Shown here: positions 35,758 through 44,892 of the stretch, piece by piece
How the letters are laid out: the number at the start of each line of letters is the position of its first letter
Numbering within the stretch: position 1 is the first letter of the stretch
Source of the DNA: Photobacterium obscurum
GTDB taxonomy: Bacteria; Pseudomonadota; Gammaproteobacteria; Enterobacterales; Vibrionaceae
Direction: 5' to 3'
Assembly: GCF_026191635.1 (NCBI RefSeq)
Contig: NZ_JAKRRW010000001.1
Span: forward strand, 1 to 64,000
Length of the DNA stretch: 64,000 bases
Position numbers and translations under genes: made by a program
The notes under the pieces: model-generated
What the model saw: the letters and a program-made list of their open reading frames with translations, nothing else
Database searches by the model: none
What the model was told of the DNA's origin: nothing

Positions 35758-36219
35758 AGCGCGTCATCCGTATTAACCTTTACGCAATTAATATTAGCAA
35801 GCGAATAGAAAACAAAAGTGCCAAAAAAGTATGAAATAGATAAGCAGATATTTATTAATCATTAGAACTTGTCTTAGGCATTATATTTGATACCGTTTTG
35901 TGGATATTTTCTCAATTTCAAACACACTAGCTTACTTATATTCCAGCCAATACAAAACAAAACAAAGCTAAGCTAAGCTAAGCTAAGCTTATCAAGGCGG
36001 TAGCATTTATAAATTATTCGCTTACCACATATAATATAGAACTAATATAAAGAACGCTTTATTACCAATGTGTAACCACCTATTTATAGGTAGGATGGCT
36101 ATAGAGAAAGGAGAATAACAAAAGCAGGCATCTAGAAGAGAATCAAAACCACAATATTAAAATAAAACAAGCTGCCATAATATAATGACAAGCACCAACA
36201 CTTGAACCTTTACATTAGC
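35758..36219. promoter_or_regulatory. AT-rich control region of the fimbrial operon
   Basis: The 462 bases between the regulator gene and the first subunit hold no gene. The stretch is very AT-rich and includes a pentamer repeat (35966-35990). Both flanking genes are on the minus strand, so the fimbrial operon promoter must lie here, downstream of the regulator. Confidence 0.55.
35966..35990. repeat. Pentanucleotide tandem repeat (AGCTA)n
   Basis: Four perfect AGCTA units are followed by AGCTT, about 210 bases before the start codon of the first fimbrial gene. Such repeats can slip during replication and change promoter spacing. Confidence 0.8.
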
Positions 36220-36906
36220 TCAAGCCAGCCTATCAGGATTGAGGTTTTCCCTTGCCCAAGAACGAGCCTGAATACGGTTTTTAACATCAATTTTTTTGAA
36301 CATTTTATAAAGGTGGGATTTAATCGTACTTTCACTAATAAATAGAGTCTCTGCCATTTCGGCATTACTAATACCTGTTGCTAGAAGCTTTAGAATATCT
36401 TCCTCACGGCTTGTTAAAGAAGCTGTTATCAAGCAATTTCGTTTATTCTGCCTTCCACAACCTTCACGGTAGTATTCAAGCAACTCCGACATGATCATCC
36501 TCGGTAACCAATACTCACCCGCTATGATCTTTTTTACCCCCTTCATTAACTCAACTTTACTCACCTCGCTATGTAATATTCCACAGCAATTAGGCCATTG
36601 TAATATAAGTTCTTTATCTACATTTCTAGGAGCGTTGAGTAACACGACATCCCAATGACGAAAGCGCCTCTCAGCATCATCGAAAATACGCTCAAGAGAA
36701 ATTTGCGATCGACTAATAAGGTCAATAAAAAGCAAAAGGTCATCACCATTGAGCTGCCCCGGCCAGTCACTAAGTGCCTGCTGCCAATCATTATCAGTCG
36801 ATACATGGTTGATATTTAAACCAGTATTACTTGATAGAAAATGGCAAAAAACATCACTACGAATATTCTTCTCTGCTAGCAGAACCGTACGTCTGTTACT
36901 TTGCAT
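36220..36906 (-). CDS. LuxR-type regulator of the VpsT/CsgD family
   Basis: The 228-residue product has an N-terminal receiver-like domain without the usual phosphorylation pocket. A linker helix with WLPR at 133-136 follows, and then a LuxR HTH at about 163-222 (LTSREEDILKLLATGISNAE, then STIKSHLYKMFKKI). V. cholerae VpsT binds c-di-GMP through W[FLM][TS]R at 131-134, and here only the third position differs. The gene lies directly before the fimbrial operon on the same strand, as csgD-type regulators often do, so it likely switches the fimbriae on. Confidence 0.85.
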   Translation of the reverse strand: MQSNRRTVLLAEKNIRSDVFCHFLSSNTGLNINHVSTDNDWQQALSDWPGQLNGDDLLLFIDLISRSQISLERIFDDAERRFRHWDVVLLNAPRNVDKELILQWPNCCGILHSEVSKVELMKGVKKIIAGEYWLPRMIMSELLEYYREGCGRQNKRNCLITASLTSREEDILKLLATGISNAEMAETLFISESTIKSHLYKMFKKIDVKNRIQARSWARENLNPDRLA

Positions 36907-37168
36907 TTTCCCATCCCCATGCAGAAATTAAAGACTATGTAATTATTTGTCATTTTAGGAAAACCGTTTTATCAATGTTAAGAAAAGCAGACAAAACCGT
37001 ACAACTAATAAATTACATTGCTTCATTTATAAGATTGACCCAAGCGCCGTTAAATTCACATATGATAAAGCTGCATCTCTTCCGAGAGGCTCAGCCTGGG
37101 AGTTTTGAATATTACGGAGTGCTTCGAGGGTTTAGAAGATATTGCGGGTTTGAGCCCTAGACCAATAC

Positions 37169-37198
37169 AAAAAAGCCCTAGCATTTCTGCTAGGGCTT
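37169..37198 (-). terminator. Terminator of the tRNA-Ser gene
   Basis: A perfect 10-bp stem AGCCCTAGCA/TGCTAGGGCT lies immediately after the tRNA 3' end and is followed on the minus strand by six T residues. Confidence 0.8.
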
Positions 37199-37204
37199 CG
37201 AATA

Positions 37205-37295
37205 TGGCGGAGAGATAGGGATTTGAACCCTAGATACGCTACAAACGTATGCCGGTTTTCAAGACCGGTGCTTTCAACCACTCAGCCATCTCTCC
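37205..37295 (-). tRNA. tRNA-Ser (anticodon UGA)
   Basis: The 91-nt tRNA includes an encoded CCA end (37205-37207). The acceptor stem is GGAGAGA paired with TCTCTCC, the anticodon loop is CTTGAAA between CCGGT and ACCGG, there is a long variable arm as expected for Ser, and the T-loop is GTTCAAATC. The gene reads leftward, so its 3' end faces the fimbrial/toxin region. Confidence 0.97.
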
Positions 37296-37308
37296 GTAAG
37301 TGCCGCGA

Positions 37309-37337
37309 ATAATACACCTACAAAATAAAGGTGTAAA
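37309..37337 (-). promoter_or_regulatory. Sigma-70 promoter of tRNA-Ser
   Basis: On the minus strand, TTTACA (37332-37337) and TATTAT (37309-37314) stand 17 bases apart, just upstream of the tRNA. Confidence 0.7.
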
Positions 37338-37510
37338 TACCTTAACACTCCAAGTGCTTATTTACCCACCACCTTGATAGAGGTTCAAGCATATTATTAC
37401 AATACAGTACTTGTCTTCATCAACTAAAAATAACGTCCTATACCTTTGATTTGCAGAGCGAGTGAGTCATGTGGTACTCAGACAAAATACGAAATAACAA
37501 GGAAGGTAAC

Positions 37511-37834
37511 ATGAAAGCCATATTCCGTCCCCAGCTATTACTTGCGATATTTTCAGCCTCCCAAACATTCGCCTCGACACCTGATGCCTGGCAACAATTT
37601 GAAGACGAGCTAAAAACACAGTGTAGTATTTTGTTTGACCGCGAGTTTTCCCGTTACCAGATTCATGTCGATCCATATGGCTCAGATTCTTATGGAATCG
37701 CCTTCGCCAAAGGAAAACTACGCAGCAGCTCTGGACTGCGAGCTCCCCAATCCTCGATGATTTGCATCTATAACAAACAGTCCCATAAGGCCGAGGTTGG
37801 CCAGAGTTTTGATTCTGATCGCCTTAACAATTAG
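37511..37834 (+). CDS. Hypothetical secreted small protein
   Basis: The 107-residue product starts at ATG 37511, with GGAAGG four bases upstream. A signal peptide ends after TFA (about residue 22). The mature part is soluble with two Cys residues that could form a periplasmic disulfide. I do not recognise the family. It converges on the EamA gene. Confidence 0.65.
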   Translation: MKAIFRPQLLLAIFSASQTFASTPDAWQQFEDELKTQCSILFDREFSRYQIHVDPYGSDSYGIAFAKGKLRSSSGLRAPQSSMICIYNKQSHKAEVGQSFDSDRLNN

Positions 37835-37851
37835 AAGATAAAAAACGACAA

Positions 37852-38760
37852 CTAACTTTGTATTCGTATCACCGCAGGTTCTGCTTTGGACAATAGTTTT
37901 GGCTTACGTGTCACTAAATAAACAGCCACTGCCGCTAGCAAGAATCCGATGGCTCCATAACCATCAAATGACTCGCCAAACACGAACCAAGCCTGAAAAG
38001 CTGTCATCGGTGGCACCAGATAGAAAGTAGATGCCACTTTCGATGACTCACCATTTTTGACCATATATAGAAGCAATAGTATTGCGATACCCGACAACAC
38101 CAGAACCAACCATACCAAGGCAAAGATAAACTCTGGCGTCCAGTTCACCGTCATTGTTTCTGTCATCAGCGCAACAGGCAGAAACAGCAGTGCTGCGGTA
38201 GTGTATTGCCACACTGCCCCACCAACCGTATCAATCCCCTGGCAGAACTTCTTCTGATAAAGGGTACCCAAGGTGATCCCCAGCAAAGCACATAATGTGA
38301 ATACATAGGCCGCCTGACGGCTGCCCTCTTGCTGCCACTCCATGTTTCCTTGCAAGACCAATCCAATACCGATAAAGCCGATAAGCAAGCCGAACCACTG
38401 AGAAAACCGCATCCGTTCATTCCACGCTATAACCATGATTACTGCCGTTAAAATGGGCTGCAACCCAACCAACAACGAGCATAAACCTGCCGGCATCCCG
38501 AGCGAAATCGCTTCATAGGTACCGCCAAGGTAGAAACCATGGATTAACAAGCCCGACATCATCGAATGAAACAACGCCCTTCCTCGTGGCAGCTGGGCAC
38601 GTAAAATAAACATCAGCAATATGAATAGCGCAACATTGGCGACCATTCGGATCAGAAGAAAAGTGGCCGGTTCGGCATAAGGGAGCCCGAACCGAGCACC
38701 GATAAAGCCCGAGCTCCAGAGAACGACAAAGATAAACGGTATCATACGAGCAGCCATCAC
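37852..38760 (-). CDS. EamA-family (DMT) transporter
   Basis: The 302-residue, ten-helix protein has two EamA repeats (about 5-135 and 150-285). The divergent neighbour at 38874 is a MocR-type regulator. This pairing is common, the regulator sensing a pyridoxal- or amino-acid-related signal and controlling an exporter. The substrate is not known. Confidence 0.87.
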   Translation of the reverse strand: MMAARMIPFIFVVLWSSGFIGARFGLPYAEPATFLLIRMVANVALFILLMFILRAQLPRGRALFHSMMSGLLIHGFYLGGTYEAISLGMPAGLCSLLVGLQPILTAVIMVIAWNERMRFSQWFGLLIGFIGIGLVLQGNMEWQQEGSRQAAYVFTLCALLGITLGTLYQKKFCQGIDTVGGAVWQYTTAALLFLPVALMTETMTVNWTPEFIFALVWLVLVLSGIAILLLLYMVKNGESSKVASTFYLVPPMTAFQAWFVFGESFDGYGAIGFLLAAVAVYLVTRKPKLLSKAEPAVIRIQS

Positions 38761-38873
38761 TATTTCCTTTCCTTTTTATTTGTTAGACATTACTTTAATG
38801 AGGTACAGAAAAGTTAATAGAGACAGATTTGATCATTTTTTAGGGTACAGATTCCAAACCTAGGAGACGTAGC

Positions 38874-40292
38874 GTGTCAAAAAAATACCAACTGGTTGTC
38901 AAACTTATCAACGAGCGAATCGATAGGCAAAGCTACCAACCCGGTGATAAGCTCCCCTCCATTCGGGAATTAAGTACCCAGCTGGCAATCAGTAAAAATA
39001 CTGTCATCCGCGCCTATCAACAGCTCGAGGCCAGCCAGCTGATAGAAGCACACCCGCGTTCAGGTTACGTGGTCGCCAGACGAGCAAGCCCGAGTATCGC
39101 AACCATCAGTGAACCCGGCTATGTCGACTTGATGTCGCTAAGTAAAGAAATCATGAGCCTTCCTCTTTCCCGTCATGTGTTGGCAGCAGGCTCTGCCCAC
39201 CCTGATACTGACTTTCCCGCGATTCGCTCCCTCTATGCTGAAATAGGCCGTCATAGTCGCTACCAGACAAATATACCAAGCCACTACCAGCTACCGCCGG
39301 GTAACGAAGAGTTAATCAGACAAATCGTATTTCTTACTCAAGATTTAGGTATAACGACTTCTGCCAAAGAAATCTTAATTACTCATGGCGCACAACAAGC
39401 CATTAGTCTTAGCCTGCAAGCAATCACCCAGCCTGGTGATATAGTGCTGGTTGAATCACCCAGTTATTTTGGCAATTTGTTGCTGCTTGAGTCACTGGGA
39501 CTGAAAGTCGTCGAGATCCCAGCCAGCGTTACCACTGGTATCGACCTTAAAGCCCTGGAACAAGCATTAGAGCGCTGGGATGTGGCGGCTATTATTATCA
39601 ATCCTAGTTTTAACAATCCGACGGGCTATCTAATGAGCCAGCCCGATCGGCTGCATTTTTTAGATATCACCCACGGCATCCCCATTATCGAAGATGATGT
39701 CTTCGGTAGGTTGGCTTATGGTCACAGACCGTCGCCGCTTAAGGCACTCGATAGTGAAAACAGAGTTATTTATTGCAACTCACTGTCGAAGACACTAGAT
39801 TCACGACTTCGAATTGGTTGGGTGATTGCCGGGCAGTATCAGCACCAAATTGAAAAGCGGCTGATGACCGATAATATGGGCAGTTTGAACTTGATGCAGT
39901 CTGCCGTGGGGCAATTTTTGACGACAGGTAAATACCGCCAGCACTTGAGCAAAATTCGAAAAAGTTATTCCAAGAAACACCGTCTTTTCTATCAAACCTT
40001 CACCATGGAACTTGATCACTACCCACAGCTAAAAAATCAATATCACCTTTCTCAGCCGGAAGGTGGTTTTTTATGCTGGCTGACATTGCCCGAAACAGCC
40101 GACAGTAACGCTATTTATCGCGATGCACTCCAACATGACATCACTATACTCCCAGGAAATATGTTCAGCACCCAAAGTCAGCATAACCACTGTATTCGAA
40201 TAAGCTTCGCGACTTTCGAAATAAACGACTCGTGGACAAAGGGCCTGAAAACGCTCGCGCGGATAATTGCGTCTCACCTCGATACAAGATAA
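38874..40292 (+). CDS. MocR-type regulator (GntR HTH fused to aminotransferase domain)
   Basis: The 472-residue product has a winged GntR HTH at about 1-75 (LPSIRELSTQLAISKNTVIRAYQQLEAS region) joined to a class I aminotransferase-like domain (about 100-465). The PLP lysine can be placed in NSLSKTLDSRLRIGW near residue 305. It starts at GTG 38874 with TAGGAGA upstream. MocR proteins use PLP as part of their sensing. The divergent EamA exporter is the likely target. Confidence 0.9.
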   Translation: MSKKYQLVVKLINERIDRQSYQPGDKLPSIRELSTQLAISKNTVIRAYQQLEASQLIEAHPRSGYVVARRASPSIATISEPGYVDLMSLSKEIMSLPLSRHVLAAGSAHPDTDFPAIRSLYAEIGRHSRYQTNIPSHYQLPPGNEELIRQIVFLTQDLGITTSAKEILITHGAQQAISLSLQAITQPGDIVLVESPSYFGNLLLLESLGLKVVEIPASVTTGIDLKALEQALERWDVAAIIINPSFNNPTGYLMSQPDRLHFLDITHGIPIIEDDVFGRLAYGHRPSPLKALDSENRVIYCNSLSKTLDSRLRIGWVIAGQYQHQIEKRLMTDNMGSLNLMQSAVGQFLTTGKYRQHLSKIRKSYSKKHRLFYQTFTMELDHYPQLKNQYHLSQPEGGFLCWLTLPETADSNAIYRDALQHDITILPGNMFSTQSQHNHCIRISFATFEINDSWTKGLKTLARIIASHLDTR

Positions 40293-40377
40293 CACAATGT
40301 CGCAATACCTTGATAATCTTAGCTATTAAAATTAGGCTTATTAATTCGAATTAGCGCTTTGAGTTACAGGACTGGTT

Positions 40378-40614
40378 ATGGCAGGTATCGTAGAATTTAT
40401 ACTATTGATGGTATTTAGCGTATTCAAAGAGCCTGATATCACAGTAGACAGTTTGGAGCATCTGCACAACGCATCCCTCATCACAAGCAACGGCATAACA
40501 TTTAATCGTACAGTGGTCTCGGCTATCGCCAGCTCTCCACAGTCACTTCATCAGTGTCAGTATGAACAAGGCAATGCTATAAACCGCACAACTCTGCGTA
40601 GTTGCTCCCCATAA
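40378..40614 (+). CDS. Doubtful small hypothetical ORF
   Basis: The 78-residue frame has a hydrophobic start (about 3-16) and a weak AGGA upstream of its ATG. It has no recognisable motif, and its Ser/Asn-rich tail looks like chance coding. It fills part of an otherwise empty 436-base gap (40293-40728). I list it only because nothing else explains the stretch. Confidence 0.25.
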   Translation: MAGIVEFILLMVFSVFKEPDITVDSLEHLHNASLITSNGITFNRTVVSAIASSPQSLHQCQYEQGNAINRTTLRSCSP

Positions 40615-40728
40615 TGGCCGACAGTTTTGTGGAGAAAACACCTTTATGCTTAAATATCGACCGACAGGGAAATTGAAGTATTCTTAGCCTTTAATTACTA
40701 AATAAGTATGCCACCCAAAGGTTGCGCC

Positions 40729-41886
40729 ATGATGAAAATCACTTTCTATGATCTATTCACCCGCAATTTAGCCATGCTTTTCGTCATAATGCTTTTCTCG
40801 TTTAATGGATTAGCCGCTCCAGCTCTTACCGGCACAAGCAGTAATATGTCATTTCAGGTTGATCTCATCGCCAGCAACTTGCAGATCCCATGGGGAATGA
40901 CATTTATCAGCCCCCAAAAATTACTCATTACCCAGCGTCATGGTAAAGCAGTTATCGTGGATACGACTGACAGTTCCATCACTCAAGTTAACGGGCTTCC
41001 CGAAGTCGATGCCAAAGGGCAAGGGGGGCTACTTGATGTCGCAGTCGAACCGGCTTATAAAGCACCTGATGGCTGGCTCTATTTTACCTACAGCAAAGCC
41101 GTTAATGATCGTGCTGTCACCGTCTTAGCCCGGAGCCGACTAACGGAAAATACGCTTACTCATTGGCAAGAACTACTCGTCTCCGATTCTGCCTCTTCAA
41201 CCTACCGCCATTTCGGCAGCCGTATCGCTTTCGACTTACAAGGCCACCTGTTTTTCTCCATTGGTGATCGCGGGGAGCGGCCTAATGGGCAGGATCTCAC
41301 CACCCATGCCGGCAGCATTCTGCGCCTGAATCTGGATGGAGCCGTTCCGCCAGATAACCCGTTTGTCGGCCACCCGACGGCTTTGCCTGAAATATGGAGC
41401 TATGGTCACCGCAACCCCCAAGGGCTTGCGTATGACACCACAACCCAGCAGCTCTGGACAATAGAGCATGGTCCACGCGGTGGCGATGAAATCAATCTCA
41501 TCGAAAAAGGCAAAAACTACGGCTGGCCAATTACTTCGCATGGTAAAGAATACTGGGGGCCAATTTCAGTCGGAGAGTCAACAGAAAAAGAAGGGATTGA
41601 ATCGCCGAAAAAAGTCTATATCCCATCAATTGCGCCAGGCAGCCTAATACTCTATACCGGAAACGCTTTCCCTAACTGGCAAGGTGATCTCTTTGCAGGT
41701 GCACTGAAACTGCAGCATATAAATCGCACCACTCCAGATTCTAAGGGGAATATCATCGCCGAAGAGCGACTCGTTTCTGAGCTTAATCAGCGCATTCGGG
41801 CACTGATTCAAAGCCCTGAAGGCTGGATTTACTTCTCAACTGACGATGGAAATCTTTATCGCCTTTCTCCACTTGACGAGCAGTAA
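40729..41886 (+). CDS. PQQ-dependent aldose sugar dehydrogenase (YliI/Asd-like)
   Basis: This 385-residue periplasmic six-bladed beta-propeller has a signal peptide ending near residue 29 (LAA). Family motifs are IPWGMTFISP, GQGGLLDVAV, then YGHRNPQGLAYD and IEHGPRGGDEINLIEKGKNYGWP, which line the PQQ site in E. coli YliI and soluble glucose dehydrogenase relatives. It would oxidise aldoses to lactones outside the cytoplasm. The start at 40729 (AAAGG upstream) is preferred to an in-frame ATG at 40708. Confidence 0.88.
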   Translation: MMKITFYDLFTRNLAMLFVIMLFSFNGLAAPALTGTSSNMSFQVDLIASNLQIPWGMTFISPQKLLITQRHGKAVIVDTTDSSITQVNGLPEVDAKGQGGLLDVAVEPAYKAPDGWLYFTYSKAVNDRAVTVLARSRLTENTLTHWQELLVSDSASSTYRHFGSRIAFDLQGHLFFSIGDRGERPNGQDLTTHAGSILRLNLDGAVPPDNPFVGHPTALPEIWSYGHRNPQGLAYDTTTQQLWTIEHGPRGGDEINLIEKGKNYGWPITSHGKEYWGPISVGESTEKEGIESPKKVYIPSIAPGSLILYTGNAFPNWQGDLFAGALKLQHINRTTPDSKGNIIAEERLVSELNQRIRALIQSPEGWIYFSTDDGNLYRLSPLDEQ

Positions 41887-42015
41887 CGACTACCCCCACA
41901 TCACGCATTTGGAGACAATGCATAATATGCATCACCCATTTGAGTTTTATTCATTTGTCTCATAACTTTTATTCCTCTACTATCCCGCCCTCTTTTTCAA
42001 CACCTTGAGACACTG

Positions 42016-42186
42016 ATGTTTTCTCAATCACTTTTTGCACAACTGGCTCGTATGGGCCTATTGCTGATCATAACTCTTTTTGGGGTTCATCATTGCCAGC
42101 CTTTGCTGGATTCACTGGCACAGCAAGCCATGAATGGCGGCTGCCATCAGCAAAACACTATCGAACCAAACTATTCAGGGCTTTAA
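42016..42186 (+). CDS. Tiny ORF coupled to the MFS gene (56 residues)
   Basis: This frame starts at ATG 42016 and ends three bases before the MFS start codon. It has a hydrophobic helix at about 13-24, followed by a Cys/His-containing tail (GVHHCQP, NGGCHQQ). Tight spacing suggests translational coupling. I do not recognise it; a small membrane peptide or metal-binding peptide is possible. Confidence 0.45.
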   Translation: MFSQSLFAQLARMGLLLIITLFGVHHCQPLLDSLAQQAMNGGCHQQNTIEPNYSGL

Positions 42187-42189
42187 ACC

Positions 42190-43401
42190 ATGAGCATATT
42201 TCGCTTTCCACTACTTGTGTGGATGGGGATTGGAACATTAATTATCAGCCTAGGGATCAGGCAATCTTTTGGTATTTTCATGATGCCAATCTCAAACCAT
42301 TTTGATACCGGCCGAGAATTTTTTAGCCTGGCTATTGCTCTTCAGAACTTACTTTTTGGTGTTTTCCAGCCATTTGTCGGCATGGCAGCTGACCGCTGGG
42401 GAGCACAACGTATCATTTGGGCCGGTGCAGTTGCATACAGCCTGGGGCTCTATCTAACCTCTATTGCCATTGAACCAAGCTGGCTCTACCTCTCTCTAGG
42501 AGCCTTGGTTGGCTTGGGGTTAAGTGCCACCAGCTACGTTATCATTTTGGGGGCTGTAGCACGGGTTGTACCCGCTAAACACACAGCGAAAGCATTCGGC
42601 CTAACAACTGCGGCGGGCTCTTTCGGTATGTTCGCAGTGATCCCAGGAGCGCAAACACTGCTTAGCACGTTTAATTGGCAATCCACGCTACAAATCTTTG
42701 CTATGCTTTGCTGCCTGATGCTGGCTTTTTCCTGTTTCATCCGAAGCAAACCGAGCAAATCAGGTGCGCAAGGGGCAACCAGTGAAGATAGTCAAACACT
42801 GCGAGAGGCACTTAAGGAAGCCTTCACTAACCGTAGTTATTGGTTAATTCACATGGGGTTCTTCGTCTGCGGCTTCCATGTCATGTTCATTGCTACCCAC
42901 CTGCCAAGCTACTTAGCTGACAAGGGACTTCCCGGTACGACCGCTGCCATGGCATTAGCAAATGTCGGAATTTTTAACATCTTCGGCACCTACTTTTGGG
43001 GGCTTGTTGGAGACAAGTACAACAAGCGCTATGTCATGTCCTCCCTCTACTTAATCCGTACTGTCGTAATCGCCGCATTTGTTATATTTCCGGTCACGGT
43101 CGAAACCGCGGCTTTTTTCGGCGGGGCAATTGGTTTTTGCTGGCTTGGAACCGTTCCTCTGACCTCTGGGCTGGTCAGACAAATCTTTGGGGCTCGATAC
43201 CTGTCTACATTATACGGGCTGGTTTTCTTTACTCACCAGGTTGGCAGCTTCTTGGGTGCCTGGTTTGGTGGCCGTATCTACGACTATTATGGTAGCTACG
43301 AACCTATCTGGTGGACAACGGTTGCAATGGCTTTCCTCGCCGCGCTTATCCATTTGCCGGTTGATGATCGTCCGGTTTCGCGCCTCGCTACAGCTTCCTG
43401 A
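42190..43401 (+). CDS. Major facilitator superfamily transporter
   Basis: This 403-residue, 12-helix MFS protein resembles the monocarboxylate/oxalate (OFA/MCT) group: RQSFGIFMMPI in helix 1, a GMAADRWGAQR loop 2-3 motif, and a central loop near residue 200. The substrate may be an organic anion, which is not shown. Confidence 0.85.
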   Translation: MSIFRFPLLVWMGIGTLIISLGIRQSFGIFMMPISNHFDTGREFFSLAIALQNLLFGVFQPFVGMAADRWGAQRIIWAGAVAYSLGLYLTSIAIEPSWLYLSLGALVGLGLSATSYVIILGAVARVVPAKHTAKAFGLTTAAGSFGMFAVIPGAQTLLSTFNWQSTLQIFAMLCCLMLAFSCFIRSKPSKSGAQGATSEDSQTLREALKEAFTNRSYWLIHMGFFVCGFHVMFIATHLPSYLADKGLPGTTAAMALANVGIFNIFGTYFWGLVGDKYNKRYVMSSLYLIRTVVIAAFVIFPVTVETAAFFGGAIGFCWLGTVPLTSGLVRQIFGARYLSTLYGLVFFTHQVGSFLGAWFGGRIYDYYGSYEPIWWTTVAMAFLAALIHLPVDDRPVSRLATAS

Positions 43402-43462
43402 TACAACGAGCCTATCCCACCACATAGGCATGCTTTGACTTAAGCCTTAATTCCGGGCATAA

Positions 43463-43513
43463 AAAAGCCCTTTTGCCGCCCACCTCAACAAGGCTTGGAG
43501 CAAAAGGGCTTTT
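43463..43513. terminator. Bidirectional terminator between MFS gene and htpX
   Basis: A perfect 14-bp stem AAAAGCCCTTTTGC/GCAAAAGGGCTTTT has a long loop and A/T tracts on both sides. Confidence 0.8.
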
Positions 43514-43533
43514 ACTGCGAATTAAATCAAGGT

Positions 43534-44412
43534 TTACAGATGCTCACCACGACGAAGTGCATCGATGCGCTTGTCCAATGGTGGATGCGTCATGAACAAC
43601 TCAGACAACGACTTCTTGCCATTAATACCAAAGGCCATCATTGAGCCCTCAAGCTGAGATTCATGGCTAACTTTTAAGCGCTCAAGCGCTGCAATCATCT
43701 TCTCTCTTCCGACAAGATGCGCAGAGCCCGCATCGGCTTTAAATTCACGATGGCGGCTGTACCACATCGTCAAAATACTCGCCAGGAAGCCAAACAGAAC
43801 TTCCATGATCGAAGAAACAATGAAGTAAGTCATATAGCTGCCGCCTTCCCCTTCTTCGTCATTGTTGTTCACACCACTAATGATCCCGGCAACTAGGCGG
43901 GATACAAAAATAACGAAGGTATTCACCACCCCCTGCATAAGGGTCATGGTTACCATATCGCCATTGGAAATGTGGCTGACTTCGTGTGCCAGTACCGCTT
44001 CAGCCTCATCTCGCGTCATGCTATGAAGCAAGCCTGTTGATACCGCAACCAGAGAATCATCACGCTTTGCTCCTGTCGCAAAAGCATTGATATCTGCCGA
44101 GTCATAAACAGCAACCGTTGGCATCCCGATGCCAGCTTGCTGGGCCTGACGAGAGACGGTTTCCATTAACCAATGTTCTGTCTCATTGCGAGGATGCTCG
44201 ATCACCATGCCACCCACTGAGCGCAATGCCATTGATTTTGACATAAACAGTGAGAACAGCGAGCCGCCAAAACCAAACAGTGCTGCCATTACCAACAAAC
44301 CTGACAAGCTGCCAGGCTGCATACCGGTAAAGGCATAGATAACGTTCAAGACAACACTGAAGACCAGCATTACGGCAAGGTTAGTTGCCAGGAACAATGC
44401 AATTCGCTTCAT
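43534..44412 (-). CDS. htpX: Membrane metalloprotease HtpX
   Basis: This 292-residue inner-membrane zinc protease takes part in quality control of membrane proteins. There are two N-terminal helices (about 5-25 and 33-55), the zinc site HEVSH (near residue 139) and two more helices at about 158-178 and 192-215. The downstream metal ligand Glu lies in [10 protein letters not shown]. The start at 44412 fits the E. coli protein start (MKRIALFL), and GGAG lies 12 bases upstream. Confidence 0.96.
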   Translation of the reverse strand: MKRIALFLATNLAVMLVFSVVLNVIYAFTGMQPGSLSGLLVMAALFGFGGSLFSLFMSKSMALRSVGGMVIEHPRNETEHWLMETVSRQAQQAGIGMPTVAVYDSADINAFATGAKRDDSLVAVSTGLLHSMTRDEAEAVLAHEVSHISNGDMVTMTLMQGVVNTFVIFVSRLVAGIISGVNNNDEEGEGGSYMTYFIVSSIMEVLFGFLASILTMWYSRHREFKADAGSAHLVGREKMIAALERLKVSHESQLEGSMMAFGINGKKSLSELFMTHPPLDKRIDALRRGEHL

Positions 44413-44517
44413 ATTTTTAATTTTCTCCAATAACAAAAAGCTTTCAGCTTGGTACAAAAGGGATGTAAAACCTTACATTCAAGGCGATACCAAAGTGTCC
44501 ACCCCGTTTGCTATGTA

Positions 44518-44782
44518 TATACCCAAGTGACTTCAAGATGCTTGTTCAGCGAGAATTAATTTGCTTCTAGGCAAGACGCTGATTTGAAAACATAGTTACT
44601 CTACGTTAAAAATCAGCAACACCGCATAGAAGCAAATGAAACTCGCCCTTCGGGAGTGAGTTAGCGTATTCACTTCTGTGTCAAATAAGTTTGAAAGGGG
44701 TTACCATTCCTACACTCATTTTCCTTGAATTGAACACGCTAGGCTCACTCTGAATCCTGCATTTTGAAGTCTCTTGGGTATA
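44518..44782. mobile_element. 265-bp MITE with TATACCCAAGTGACTTCAA ends
   Basis: The left end TATACCCAAGTGACTTCAAG and the reverse complement of the right end TATACCCAAGAGACTTCAAA form terminal inverted repeats of about 24 bp. The interior holds a strong nested hairpin (ATTTGCTTCTA/TAGAAGCAAAT, about 44560-44640) with CTCTACGT in the loop, and a shorter stem around ACTCGCCCTTCGGGAGTGAGT. No transposase is present. Shorter copies lie at 28189 and 57834. Confidence 0.8.
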
Positions 44783-44892
44783 GTATGGTCGATCAAAGTA
44801 ATTACAAGTAAAAGAGTTAAATTGTTACGTTTCGTTATTTTTATTGATCATAATGTTCAACATATCACTTGGTATCCAAGCCGTCTATTGGC

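Noticed and set aside
36831..37160. 109-codon plus-strand frame over the start of the LuxR gene
   Set aside because: It overlaps a well-supported gene on the other strand, has no ribosome site and shows no domain pattern.
37100..37165. GGGTTTGAGCCC near tRNA-Ser resembles a tRNA T-arm
   Set aside because: No acceptor or anticodon arm can be built around it and it does not match the tRNA-Ser 3' end, so not a tRNA remnant or att site.
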